From Clostridia bacterium (GTDB lineage: Bacteria > Bacillota > Clostridia > Christensenellales > Borkfalkiaceae), in the NCBI GenBank assembly GCA_017504065.1, contig JAFVRU010000107.1, forward strand, positions 1 to 9,480: a DNA stretch of 9,480 nt. Direction: 5' to 3'. A program made the position numbers and the translations under genes. This document shows positions 1 through 6,630 of this stretch, piece after piece (position 1 is the stretch's first letter; every line of letters starts with the position of its first letter). The notes under the pieces were generated by a model. The model was not told where the DNA came from and did not search any database. It was given only the letters and a program-made list of their open reading frames with translations.

Positions 1-164
1 CTTGTTCCGCCCTTAAACAACAAACCGGGTATTTCTTCATTTAATCGTTTCAAAATTAACGTAACGTAATAATCTTTTTCGATTAAGGCAGGGGCAATAT
101 TCAAATACTCGCTGGTTGCGAGAATAGCGTCCGAAAATATTTCTGGGTTTTTATGCAATTCCAT
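1..164 (-). CDS. abiEii: AbiEii-family nucleotidyltransferase toxin, partial (N-terminal 54 residues)
   Basis: This is the start of the toxin of a type IV (AbiE) toxin-antitoxin pair. AbiEii proteins are DNA polymerase beta-like nucleotidyltransferases; the characterised ones act in the cytoplasm and cause growth arrest. Only 54 complete codons are inside the window and the gene runs off the left edge. Two family blocks are visible: IEKDYYVTLILKRL at residues 28-41, and LLFKGGT at 48-54, the beginning of the GG(T/S)-S nucleotidyltransferase signature. The metal-binding acidic residues lie outside the window. The ATG at 164 overlaps the last codons of the antitoxin gene by 14 bp in another frame, so translation is probably coupled. 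The only ribosome-binding-like stretch, GGGAG, is about 11 nt upstream. The family assignment is firm; whether the gene is intact cannot be judged. Confidence 0.88.
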   Translation of the reverse strand, partial: MELHKNPEIFSDAILATSEYLNIAPALIEKDYYVTLILKRLNEEIPGLLFKGGT

Positions 165-774
165 TTAATATACCGCTCCCGATTAGATTTTTCATAGTTT
201 GTGCGGGGAATTTCATTGCCAAAGTCAGCAATTGCTGTTGTTTTATATCCTTTTCTTGAATGAAATTGAGTAAACGTCTTTGAGCAAAAGCATCTAATTT
301 GGTGTTTGTTCCTAAATCGTTAAATAACTGTAAAACCATATATGCGCTTACGTTGTTTTTATCAATATTGAACCGTGATTTTCGTAATACAAATGTTCTA
401 CCGTTAAGATTGATTTCTCGACAGCGCATTGTTTCATTATTGGTTACGATTTCAATCACGTTAGGTACTTGCGTAGTAACGGAGAAAAGATTTAATAATC
501 TCAAACCACTGTAAATGCCATAAATATTATTATATTCTTTCAAATATTTTTTTTCGATTACCGCATCGGCAGTAATTGTGGATAAGCCAAAGAATGTTTT
601 TTTAGGGATAAAATACACACCTTTTGAATATCTAATTAATTCGCTTGATTTTTCTAATTCGTTTAACAAACGAAAAATATACGGGCGAGAATATTGAGGG
701 AATAGATTCATTATCTCTTCCGTAAAAATCGGCTCATTTATATTAAATTTTTCGCTTATTTTATTCATCAACAT
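151..774 (-). CDS. abiEi: AbiEi-family antitoxin / transcriptional autorepressor
   Basis: A 207-residue protein of the AbiEi / DUF6088 group, the antitoxin of type IV toxin-antitoxin systems. In characterised members the N-terminal winged helix-turn-helix represses the operon and the C-terminal part gives antitoxicity without binding the toxin protein. Residues 17-63 (from FTEEIMNLFPQYSRPYIFRL to the KGVYFIPKKTFFG stretch) form the winged helix. Residues 86-135 carry the family block with YSGLRLLNLF, TTQVPNVIEIVTNNE and FVLRKSRF. A helical tail follows. The ATG at 774 is chosen because AGGTG lies 5 nt upstream; a second ATG two codons later (768) is less well spaced. The toxin gene follows directly with a 14-bp overlap. 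The promoter at 813-841 and its palindrome fit negative autoregulation. Length and domain order are normal for the family and nothing looks broken. Confidence 0.9.
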   Translation of the reverse strand: MLMNKISEKFNINEPIFTEEIMNLFPQYSRPYIFRLLNELEKSSELIRYSKGVYFIPKKTFFGLSTITADAVIEKKYLKEYNNIYGIYSGLRLLNLFSVTTQVPNVIEIVTNNETMRCREINLNGRTFVLRKSRFNIDKNNVSAYMVLQLFNDLGTNTKLDAFAQRRLLNFIQEKDIKQQQLLTLAMKFPAQTMKNLIGSGILNGIA

Positions 775-810
775 AATATCACCTATATATTATATACCCT
801 TTTGCAGATA

Positions 811-825
811 AAAGTATACTACTTT
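811..825. promoter_or_regulatory. Candidate AbiEi operator (palindrome over the -10 box)
   Basis: The plus strand reads AAAGTATACTACTTT, a perfect 6-bp inverted repeat (AAAGTA / TACTTT) with a 3-nt centre. It covers the -10 box and extends into the spacer of the AbiE promoter. AbiEi proteins are known to repress their own operons by binding inverted repeats at the promoter, so this is the natural operator candidate. Binding itself is inferred. Confidence 0.5.
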
Positions 826-841
826 CTACAATAAATGTCAA
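813..841 (-). promoter_or_regulatory. Sigma-A-type promoter of the AbiE operon
   Basis: On the minus strand a perfect -35 box TTGACA (836-841) is separated by exactly 17 nt from the -10 box TATACT (813-818). Transcription would start near 806, leaving a leader of about 30 nt before the antitoxin ATG at 774. The match to the housekeeping consensus is very good (six of six and five of six bases) and the position is right. Confidence 0.75.
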
Positions 842-1000
842 GTATTATTTATAGATATTATAAAATTAACCAATTAAATCTTTTTGGCATTACATAAAAG
901 AAAAAGGCTTTTTAATACGACGAATTATTCTTAATTTTTCGGTGTGCAGTATGGTGTTCAAACGCTGAAACCCTTATAAATAAAGGAGTTTAGCGTTTTT
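842..1000. other. AT-rich intergenic stretch ending in a strong hairpin
   Basis: No gene is visible on either strand between the AbiE promoter and about 950. Then an inverted repeat of two 15-nt arms (961-975 and 983-997, 12 of 15 positions pairing, loop ATAAATA) spans AACGCTGAAACCCTT to its near-complement ending AGCGTT, followed by TTTT. The octamer GTGTTCAA stands on both sides of this hairpin (954-961 and 1006-1013), as direct repeats would around an inserted or excised element. Function is unknown; terminator, recombination site and small-element end all remain possible. Confidence 0.5.
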
Positions 1001-1010
1001 AGCAAGTGTT

Positions 1011-1032
1011 CAATTCCTGTCGACCGCACCAA
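1011..1032 (+). repeat. tRNA-3'-end-like direct repeat, copy 1
   Basis: A 22-bp sequence beginning CAATTCCTGTCG and ending CACCAA is repeated identically at 1216-1237. Read with the two preceding bases it looks like a tRNA 3' end: T-loop TTCAATT (1009-1015), T-stem CCTGT, acceptor strand CGACCGC, discriminator A and CCA (1029-1031). It is not a tRNA gene: the five bases before the loop (AAGTG) cannot pair with CCTGT, and no GCGGTCG 5' acceptor strand is found upstream. It could be an att-type remnant of integration into a tRNA gene, or a dispersed repeat derived from a tRNA. Confidence 0.7.
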
Positions 1033-1070
1033 ACAAAAAAGCACCCCTTGTGGGTGTTTTTTTGTTTGGT
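1028..1070. terminator. Bidirectional Rho-independent terminator inside element A
   Basis: The arms pair as an A-tract, GCACCC, loop CTTGT, GGGTGT, and a T-tract of seven. The GC stem is thus flanked by A6 on one side and T7 on the other, and would terminate transcription in both directions. The outer bases ACCAAAC / GTTTGGT extend the pairing to 19 bp. No gene in the window reads into it directly, so it may have arrived as part of the repeat. Confidence 0.6.
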
Positions 1071-1108
1071 ATGCAACCGAATACGCGACAGGAATTGAGG
1101 GTGGGAGC

Positions 1109-1128
1109 CGTTTTGCGAGAGCAAAACG
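1109..1128. repeat. Perfect 8-bp hairpin
   Basis: CGTTTTGC (1109-1116), loop GAGA, and GCAAAACG (1121-1128) form a perfect stem with a GNRA-type tetraloop. It lies in the block of hairpins between the two copies of the 22-bp repeat. No T-tract follows, so it is not an obvious terminator. Confidence 0.55.
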
Positions 1129-1173
1129 CTTTGCCAATGCAAGTATTTCTCACGAAAGAATAGACGGCAAAGG

Positions 1174-1192
1174 CGGCAATTGATAATTGCCG
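1174..1192. repeat. Perfect 8-bp hairpin, 3-nt loop
   Basis: CGGCAATT (1174-1181), loop GAT, and AATTGCCG (1185-1192) form a perfect inverted repeat. It is the second such hairpin between the two 22-bp repeat copies and is also without a T-tract. Confidence 0.5.
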
Positions 1193-1215
1193 AGCGGGGC
1201 GCGCTGCTAAAAGCG

Positions 1216-1237
1216 CAATTCCTGTCGACCGCACCAA
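1216..1237 (+). repeat. tRNA-3'-end-like direct repeat, copy 2
   Basis: This is identical over 22 bp to 1011-1032, 205 bp further on and in the same orientation. Upstream it is preceded by CTAAAAGCG, and the combined string CTAAAAGCGCAAT recurs at 5638-5650. Together with the inverted copy at 5734-5745 it marks the edges of the segment that carries the large repeat gene. Confidence 0.7.
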
Positions 1238-1242
1238 GTCTT

Positions 1243-1286
1243 AATAGGTTGAATCTCTTTCCTGTAAGAAAGACCTTCAGCCTATT
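1243..1286. repeat. Long imperfect hairpin
   Basis: Two 19-nt arms (1243-1261 and 1268-1286) pair at 16 positions plus one wobble, around the loop CTGTAA. The outer pairs are AATAGG with CCTATT and the inner ones CTTTC with GAAAG. TTGTTTT follows on the plus strand. It starts six bases after the second 22-bp repeat. It could be a weak terminator or a structured element; its role is not clear. Confidence 0.5.
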
Positions 1287-1328
1287 TTGTTTTATGAGAG
1301 AGTTTAATAATTTTACGGAATGGAAAAC

Positions 1329-1366
1329 GGCAGGTGTGCTTAATTGCTCGCCTGCCTTTATCATTT
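1329..1366 (+). terminator. Terminator-like hairpin in gene-free DNA
   Basis: The arms GGCAGGTGTGC (1329-1339) and GCTCGCCTGCC (1346-1356) pair around TTAATT with one wobble and one mismatch, and TTTATCATTTT follows on the plus strand. The GC-rich stem with a T-rich tail resembles a Rho-independent terminator. No plus-strand gene lies upstream in the window, so it is either a relic or serves a small transcript that is not visible as a protein gene. Confidence 0.4.
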
Positions 1367-1599
1367 TATACTCGGAATACTAACGACAAATCCGTCCGCC
1401 GTTCTTTTTATTTTTCTATTTCTTAATCGGCGCTAATCTCTATGCTCACATTGAGATTTTCTTCTTTTTATCCCGTTGCTTTTGTGTCTTTTTTGCCATT
1501 AAACTATGTCGGTCATCATTCTCCTATAAAAATTGCTTCCTAAATAAATCTGCGAGAGACGCCTTTAAGCTATAACAACGAAAAAATTTTTCTCAAACC
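1367..1599. other. Gene-poor intergenic stretch with a small hairpin and two coupled micro-ORFs
   Basis: No real gene is supported here. A hairpin AATCTC t ATG ctca CAT t GAGATT (1435-1458) is followed on the plus strand by a T-rich run. On the minus strand a good Shine-Dalgarno (AGGAG, 1521-1525) precedes a six-codon frame MMTDIV (1499-1519). Its stop overlaps the ATG of a 17-residue basic frame (1446-1499, MAKKTQKQRDKKKKISM). The frames are too short to call and may be the relic of a decayed gene. Confidence 0.3.
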
Positions 1600-1635
1600 A
1601 AAAAGAATGAGCCCTGTTGCATACAGAACTCATTC
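1600..1635 (-). terminator. Rho-independent terminator of the large repeat gene
   Basis: On the minus strand GAATGAGTTCTGT and ACAGGGCTCATTC form a 13-bp stem with two G-U wobbles around the loop ATGCA, followed by TTTTT. It begins 88 nt after the stop codon at 1723-1725 and in the right orientation, so it is the natural transcript end for the 1723-5598 gene. Confidence 0.75.
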
Positions 1636-1722
1636 GTAAATTTAATATTCCTTTATCTAACCTTTGGGTCTACTTCAGGGAAAACCTGCTCCTTATTTTG
1701 ACATTGATTTTGCCGATTAGAG

Positions 1723-4700
1723 TTATTCAATAACAACGTTTTCGCCGACAACCGTTACCGTAAAAGATCTGCCGTTGGTTGTCTTAAGGGTATATACGCC
1801 GTCTGCATACGTGCATTCCTTCACGTAATAAACGTTCCCGTGGAGAGAGAGCAACGTAACCTTGCCGTCAACGATTTCCACGTAGCGTTTTACGTTTTCG
1901 CTTTCATGCATAATCGTAGCCTGCGCTTCTTTTACTGTCGCTTTTTCATAGACAGGGAAAGTTGTCTTGCCTTCCTCTTCTACAGAGCTATTCTCTTTTT
2001 CTTCTAACGTAATGAGATAGTAGGTAGCCTTAACAACCTCGTCCTCTCCCGTCTTTTCTCTATCTACGTAATGCCATACGCCGCCAATTTCAAACAAGTC
2101 TTCCTTATCTTGCACAACAAGCTTATTCCCTATGGAAACGCCATTCTTTTTCAATTCTACAGAGAATACCGAACCCAATTTTACGTCCGTAGTATCGCTT
2201 GCCGTTACTCTGCCGACCGATACGGTATAATCGCCCACCGTGATATCCTGTACACGTACGAAAGCATATACCAAATACCCAACTGCACGCAAATATGTGT
2301 GTGTTTGCATTCCAAAATACATGCGATAGAGATATCCGTCCGCCATCGTTATTTCCACGTAATAAAGTCCGTTCTCAAGGCTGTGGAAAGGCGTACCGTC
2401 TATATTGTCAAGTCGATTTTCGTTCGTATCACAGAGCATGGAATTTTCGCCAAACTGCGCCGACATTTCATTACTTTCTTCTTTACCGTTTTCATCAAAA
2501 TCCATAAACAAAGTAACCGTACCGACGGTGTTTTTAAACGCATTTGCGCTGGAAGCGCCATGCATTGCATACACACGATAGAGAACGTCTAAATAGAGAT
2601 ACGAAGGGATTTCTTGACTAAAACAAAGATCGTAAGCCGTGTAGGTGTTTGCCATACCTGACTTGCCCGTATACGTTGCGTTGATATACAAACGGAAGCC
2701 GCCTGTTAAAAGAACGTACATTTCCGCTGCTCCTGTTTCCGCATTGATTGTGCGTTCTACGGAGCATTTCAATAATCCGTTCTCTTCAATAACGGTTCCT
2801 TTTTCATCTTCAACGGTAATGTACGCCGTAGCGCTAACGCTGAATTCCGCTCCACCCGTAGGAGCAAAGCTAATGCTGTTGACCGTCCACTTTTGACCGT
2901 AGATATAGATAGGATATTTCTCCGTGTTCTCCGCATTGCGTTCGAAAACAATATCGCTACCAGAGTTTCTGTAATAAATTTCTCCGTTGTAATCCTTTTT
3001 CTCGTCAAGCTTACCGAAGTTCTCTTTCACAAAGCCGTATTCGGTGTAGTCTTTATTCGCCCCATCGTTTTCCGTAGGACGACGATAAATGATTACGTTT
3101 TCGCCTTCATAGTTATAGAAGATAAGGTTTTCGGTGTCGCCGTTAAACACAGCAAAGCCATATTTCGTGAAAGAAAGAGATTTCAAATCGGTAGTGTAAT
3201 AATTTCTCGCCTTCAACTCAATAGGATCCGCTGCGCCCGTTTCCATATTATAATTATAAAGACAAGCATCCGAGCCCTGTTTGTTGATAAAATACAAAAG
3301 GTTTTCGGTAATTCTCGTATACGAGCCTTCTTGCTTTTGTCCTTCCGCATTATACTTGATTGCCATACCGAATTCGTCAAGAATCAGAACCGCCCAATCG
3401 CTCGTGTCGATAAGAACGCTCTTTTCTACTTCTTGATTTTTCGAAAGGACCTTATAGCTTTCTCCGTCGTCTGCAACAAAGACATATCCGTTATCCCTAC
3501 AAAGGTAAACCGTTTTATTTTCGCCTTCACCGTAAATAATAGTATACTCGTCGCCCGCTTTTATATACGTAGCGTCTTGCGTCTTGTATACGCGCTTATA
3601 GGAATCGCCAACTTTTTCCAACGTAAATATAGAAAGCTTTCCATAGCCGTCCATTTCAAAGTACAAGCCGTTTGCATATTGATTCTCAAAGAAAGCGTAT
3701 TGACCGTACTCTTCACCGCGAACAGTTACTTGTTCCTCGGAAACAACGTCCAAATAATAGAGTTTACCCATTACGCTCAATACGATAACACCGTCTTGCA
3801 CGTAATAGTTCCCTTCGTACGTTTCGCCGCCATCTTGATAGCTTGCCTGATAGCAATATCCGTCGAGCGTCAATACACCCACCCAGTCGCTTTGCGTGCA
3901 AACGTAGTTACCCGCCGCATAGCTCGTATCCTTCAAAAGGAAAGCCGTACTCGTCTGCAAAGAAACGAGAATATATTCAAACGAAACCGTACCGTCCTCC
4001 GACGTGAAGAGCTGGATTTCTTTATTAAATTCCGTCTTTTTCGTCGTTACAGCAGTCGTACCGACGTACGTCCTTTTTTCTCCGCCATCTACTTCTACCG
4101 TATACGTTGCGCCGCCCTTACCGTCAAAGGCAAGAGAACACTTCGAATTGCTCTTATTATCCGAGCCAAGCAAATATGCCGTATACGGCAAGTAAGAAAG
4201 AACTTCAAACGTCTTTTCTTCTTCATGCAACAAGAGATAGTGCGTCTTATCGTCTTGGTCTTCAAACACCAATACATCCCCGCTCTTGTTATAGGAGCCG
4301 TGTACCATAGGAGCGTCTTTAGACGCCTTGTAATAAGCCAATCCGCCGACAAGCTTTAAACTGCCTTCCCCGTTAGTATAGTCAACGAAATACTTCGTTT
4401 CCCCATTGTTGGAAGAAAACCAATAGTGTACGCTATATCCAAACGTAACGCTATCCGTAGCAAACACGAAGGATTGAATACTCATAGGATCGATAGGTTT
4501 GTCGAGCGCACCTTCACCGTCAAACGTCTCCGTCCGCTCGAAAAGGTAAGTGCCGTCGCCGTTGTCCGTATACGTTCCCTCCGACACCTTCACAAACTTC
4601 CTTTCCGACGTATAGCCGTAGAGAGAAGCAACCCCTACCGTATGTTCATCCAAAACGAGCAAAGGCGAATAATACGCGCTGCTATCCGACTTATAATAAT

Positions 4701-5598
4701 ACTCTGCATAGGTGCTAGGTATACTTCTCAGAGTATAAACGGTTTCATCTTCTTGATCGATGGTAAGAAGATAGTCGTATGTCTTATAGCCGTCCTTCTC
4801 ATCGGCAAAGGAAATCTTCATACCGCCCATAGGCATCGCCGTTGCGGTATAGTAAGCTTTTACCGTTTTTCTAGCCTTTACGTATGTCGCAAAGCCTACG
4901 CCGTCAAGGGTTAAGCTTGCACCATCTTCCGTTTCAAAAGTGCTATCCAACAACTCTTCATAGAAGAAGAATCCTTGCAATGCCACTTTGACGTCCAAAT
5001 CTTTCGTCAAGCAAACTATGCCCTTTACGTTATCATTCGCATCGGTAAATACGTACTTGCCCTGCTCATTCTTTCTGTAATTATAACGAGTAGCCACGCC
5101 GCTCTGCGTAAACGTTACCGTACTGAAGCCGTCAAACTGGATGGTTACGTCTTCTCTTTGGGCAATCATATACCCGCCTTGACTATTTTTCATAATGCCC
5201 GTATAACAGAATTTCCCTGCGTTAAACTCCTCGTCGTTGCGGACTTGGAATGCGGGCTCACCCTGAATTGTGCCAACTAAGAAATATATCGTTTCCCCTG
5301 CTTTCGTTCCTTCCGTGAAGCTTGCACGGTATTCGTTTGCGGAAACGACCTCGTACGTACCCGTCGAAGACTCTTGTTCATGGTTGTTCTCATCGTATAC
5401 AGTATAAGTGATACCGTTGAGAGAGTCAAAACGAATCTTTACTTTTTCATTCACGCCCACGCCAGGGATAAAGAGTACGCTGGAATCCTTCGTACGATTG
5501 CTGTCGCTATAAAGGAATTTTCCGTTTTCCAAAATTTTCCTTTTGAAGAAAATGTATAAATATGCAAAATATACACTTGCTTGGAGTCTTTTATACAA
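1723..5598 (-). pseudogene. Large beta-repeat surface or secreted protein, probably 5'-truncated
   Basis: The open frame of 1291 codons matches no enzyme family I recognise. It is rich in Tyr, Gly, Asp, Glu, Thr and Val and alternates like beta strands. About ten degenerate units of 70-100 residues each carry a hydrophobic strand ending in (F/L)DG-x-G or a variant, near residues 53, 151, 229, 313, 413, 488, 575, 645, 737, 807 and 907. Each unit usually also has a G-(T/S/N/K)-Y strand and a strand ending in Y-L-L or Y-I-L. The C-terminal 300 residues are less regular. There is no LPXTG motif or C-terminal anchor. The TTG used as first codon lies in the T-tract of a terminator and has no Shine-Dalgarno. 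Residues 1-25 resemble low-complexity AT-rich DNA, and unit homology begins at NGKF (residue 26). A TTG at codon 25 with AAAGGA 7 nt upstream is the only alternative start, and it would still give no signal peptide. I therefore read it as the 3' portion of a longer gene. Its 3' end looks natural, with a terminator behind it. The reading frame is otherwise undamaged, so loss of the 5' end may be recent. Confidence 0.6.
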
Positions 5599-5627
5599 AA
5601 AATCAGACTCCGTTTTGGAATCTGATT
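5596..5627 (-). terminator. Strong Rho-independent terminator downstream of the AraC-type regulator
   Basis: On the minus strand AATCAGATTCC, loop AAAAC, and GGAGTCTGATT form an 11-bp stem with one G-U wobble; TTTT follows the stem directly (six T in a row counting its last two bases). It stands 129 nt past the stop of the regulator at 5756-6586 and reads in the same direction. Transcripts of that gene should therefore end here and not continue into the large frame that opens inside its T-tract. Confidence 0.8.
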
Positions 5628-5637
5628 GTTGCTCTGT

Positions 5638-5650
5638 CTAAAAGCGCAAT
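5638..5650 (+). repeat. CTAAAAGCGCAAT direct repeat, second copy
   Basis: These thirteen bases are identical to 1207-1219, where they run into the tRNA-like repeat. Here the similarity continues weakly (ACCT in place of TCCT) and then stops. It looks like a decayed end of the same repeat family, about 4.4 kb away on the other side of the large gene. Confidence 0.5.
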
Positions 5651-5681
5651 ACCTTATAATCCTTGTATATTTTAAAAATTC

Positions 5682-5752
5682 CCAAGCAAAGAACGCCTGC
5701 GGAATCCTTTTTGTTTGGTGGAAAACGAGTACTCGACAGGAATTGTACTTTT
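5682..5752 (-). repeat. Diverged copy of the tRNA-like repeat (element B)
   Basis: On the minus strand CAATTCCTGTCG (5734-5745) is followed by GTACTCG and ACCAAACAAAAA, the same order of blocks as the minus-strand reading of element A. The core is different: 5682-5697 against 5701-5718 make an imperfect hairpin in place of the perfect terminator of element A. The outer end matches copy 2 in inverted orientation: AAAAG, two bases, then CAATTCCTGTCGA occurs at 1209-1228 and, reversed, at 5733-5752. The element begins 3 bases after the stop codon of the AraC-type gene. Confidence 0.6.
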
Positions 5753-5755
5753 GCG

Positions 5756-6586
5756 CTACATTCCCATTTCCCGTTTAAACCGACGTCGGTATTCGGTAGG
5801 CGGAAAACTGTAATATTCCTTAAACAGTCTTGAAAAATGCGTGGGTTCGACTAACCCGATTTTCTCGGTAATCTCGACAATCGAAAGATCTGTGGATTCC
5901 AACAATCGTTTTGCGTTTTCCAAACGTTGCGCTTTGATATACTTCGCGGGAGTAAACCCCGTTTTTTCTTTGAACGCGCGAATAAAATGGTTGGGGTGCG
6001 CGAAATATTTTTCCGCAAGCACGTCGTTAGACAGCGGCTTGTCCAAATTCTCATTGATGTATCTCAAAAGTTCGTCAATCCGAGCTTCGGCGCGATTGAT
6101 CACGTTCACGCCTTCGGGCTTCGCCGCTTTGATATACTCGGCAAGCAACCCGATCAAACAAGCTTTCACCGCAAGCTTGTCCGTCAATTCGTCGCTTTGA
6201 CAAAGCTTGGCATACCGCTTAAACAACCGCAACGCTCTACCCTTGGCGTCCGCTTTGACTACGTACGGTAGCTGCAATACGTGAAATATATCGATGGACG
6301 GATACAAATCAAAATGCATCCAATACTTTTCAAAACGCGTCCCTTTTTCGTTGTAATAGAAATGCTCCACTCCGGCAGGAATGAAAAACCAATCCCCCGC
6401 TACGCCGTGATATTTTTTGTTTTCGATCTCGATCACGCAACTTCCGCCCGTAATGAAATAGAATTTGCATTGCTCGAATCTGTGCTTCCCGTAATCCCAA
6501 CTCTCCGTTTCGGAAATGGAAAAATGCCCGCCGAAATTATAAACGGCGTTTAAGTTGGAAAAATAAACGTCTTGTAAATATTTCAT
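5756..6586 (-). CDS. AraC-family transcriptional regulator with N-terminal cupin domain
   Basis: A 276-residue cytoplasmic regulator. Residues 15-95 form the AraC-type cupin ligand-binding domain: the strand FYFITGGSCVIEI, the turn GDWFFIPAGVEHFYYN at 64-79, and YWMHF at 88-92. Residues 169-272 form the two helix-turn-helix AraC domain. The first motif is around PLSNDVLAEKYFAHPNHFIR, and the second motif, ending in the family signature, is around DLSIVEITEKIGLVEPTHFS with FKEYYSFPPTEYRRRF. Such proteins usually sense a sugar or glycoside and activate a neighbouring catabolic operon. The ATG at 6586 has AGGAG 4 nt upstream. The gene is divergent from the hydrolase operon at 6721 with a 134-bp gap holding a palindrome, so that operon is the likely target. 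Its own transcript ends at the terminator at 5596-5627. Length is typical and the gene is intact. The ligand is unknown. Confidence 0.9.
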   Translation of the reverse strand: MKYLQDVYFSNLNAVYNFGGHFSISETESWDYGKHRFEQCKFYFITGGSCVIEIENKKYHGVAGDWFFIPAGVEHFYYNEKGTRFEKYWMHFDLYPSIDIFHVLQLPYVVKADAKGRALRLFKRYAKLCQSDELTDKLAVKACLIGLLAEYIKAAKPEGVNVINRAEARIDELLRYINENLDKPLSNDVLAEKYFAHPNHFIRAFKEKTGFTPAKYIKAQRLENAKRLLESTDLSIVEITEKIGLVEPTHFSRLFKEYYSFPPTEYRRRFKREMGM

Positions 6587-6630
6587 ACTTCTCCTGTATA
6601 AAAAAACGCTAATAATAGATAGTTTTTTGG

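Larger units (their letters stand above)
1011..1097. repeat. Large compound palindrome (element A)
   Basis: The outer arms CAATTCCTGTCG (1011-1022) and CGACAGGAATTG (1086-1097) are a perfect 12-bp inverted repeat. Nested inside is a 19-bp inverted repeat, 1028-1046 against 1052-1070, with one G-T wobble. The right half (TTTGTTTGGT, short spacer, then GA-TAC and CGACAGGAATTG) reappears with changes at 5710-5745. It is therefore a member of a repeat family rather than a one-off hairpin. Confidence 0.75.

Noticed and set aside
1001..1031. A complete tRNA gene
   Set aside because: Only the T-loop, 3' stem and CCA end can be read. There is no 5' acceptor strand, D-arm or anticodon arm upstream.
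1011..1097. Integron attC site
   Set aside because: The palindrome has the right size, but the RYYYAAC and GTTRRRY core sites are not found at its ends, and no cassette array or integron integrase is present.
1011..1237. CRISPR array
   Set aside because: Only two identical 22-bp copies occur, 205 bp apart, with no further regularly spaced repeats and no cas gene.
999..1364. Minus-strand frame of 121 codons in the hairpin region
   Set aside because: It runs straight through the tRNA-like repeats and the perfect palindromes, has no ribosome binding site, and its translation merely reflects the repeat (the GAVDRN and CGRQELN strings come from the 22-bp motif). Not a gene.
2893..4359. Long plus-strand frame of 488 codons antisense to the large repeat gene
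   Set aside because: It is a shadow of the minus-strand gene caused by its codon use. The translation is Arg/Ile/Phe/Val-rich without domain pattern, and no ribosome binding site precedes it.
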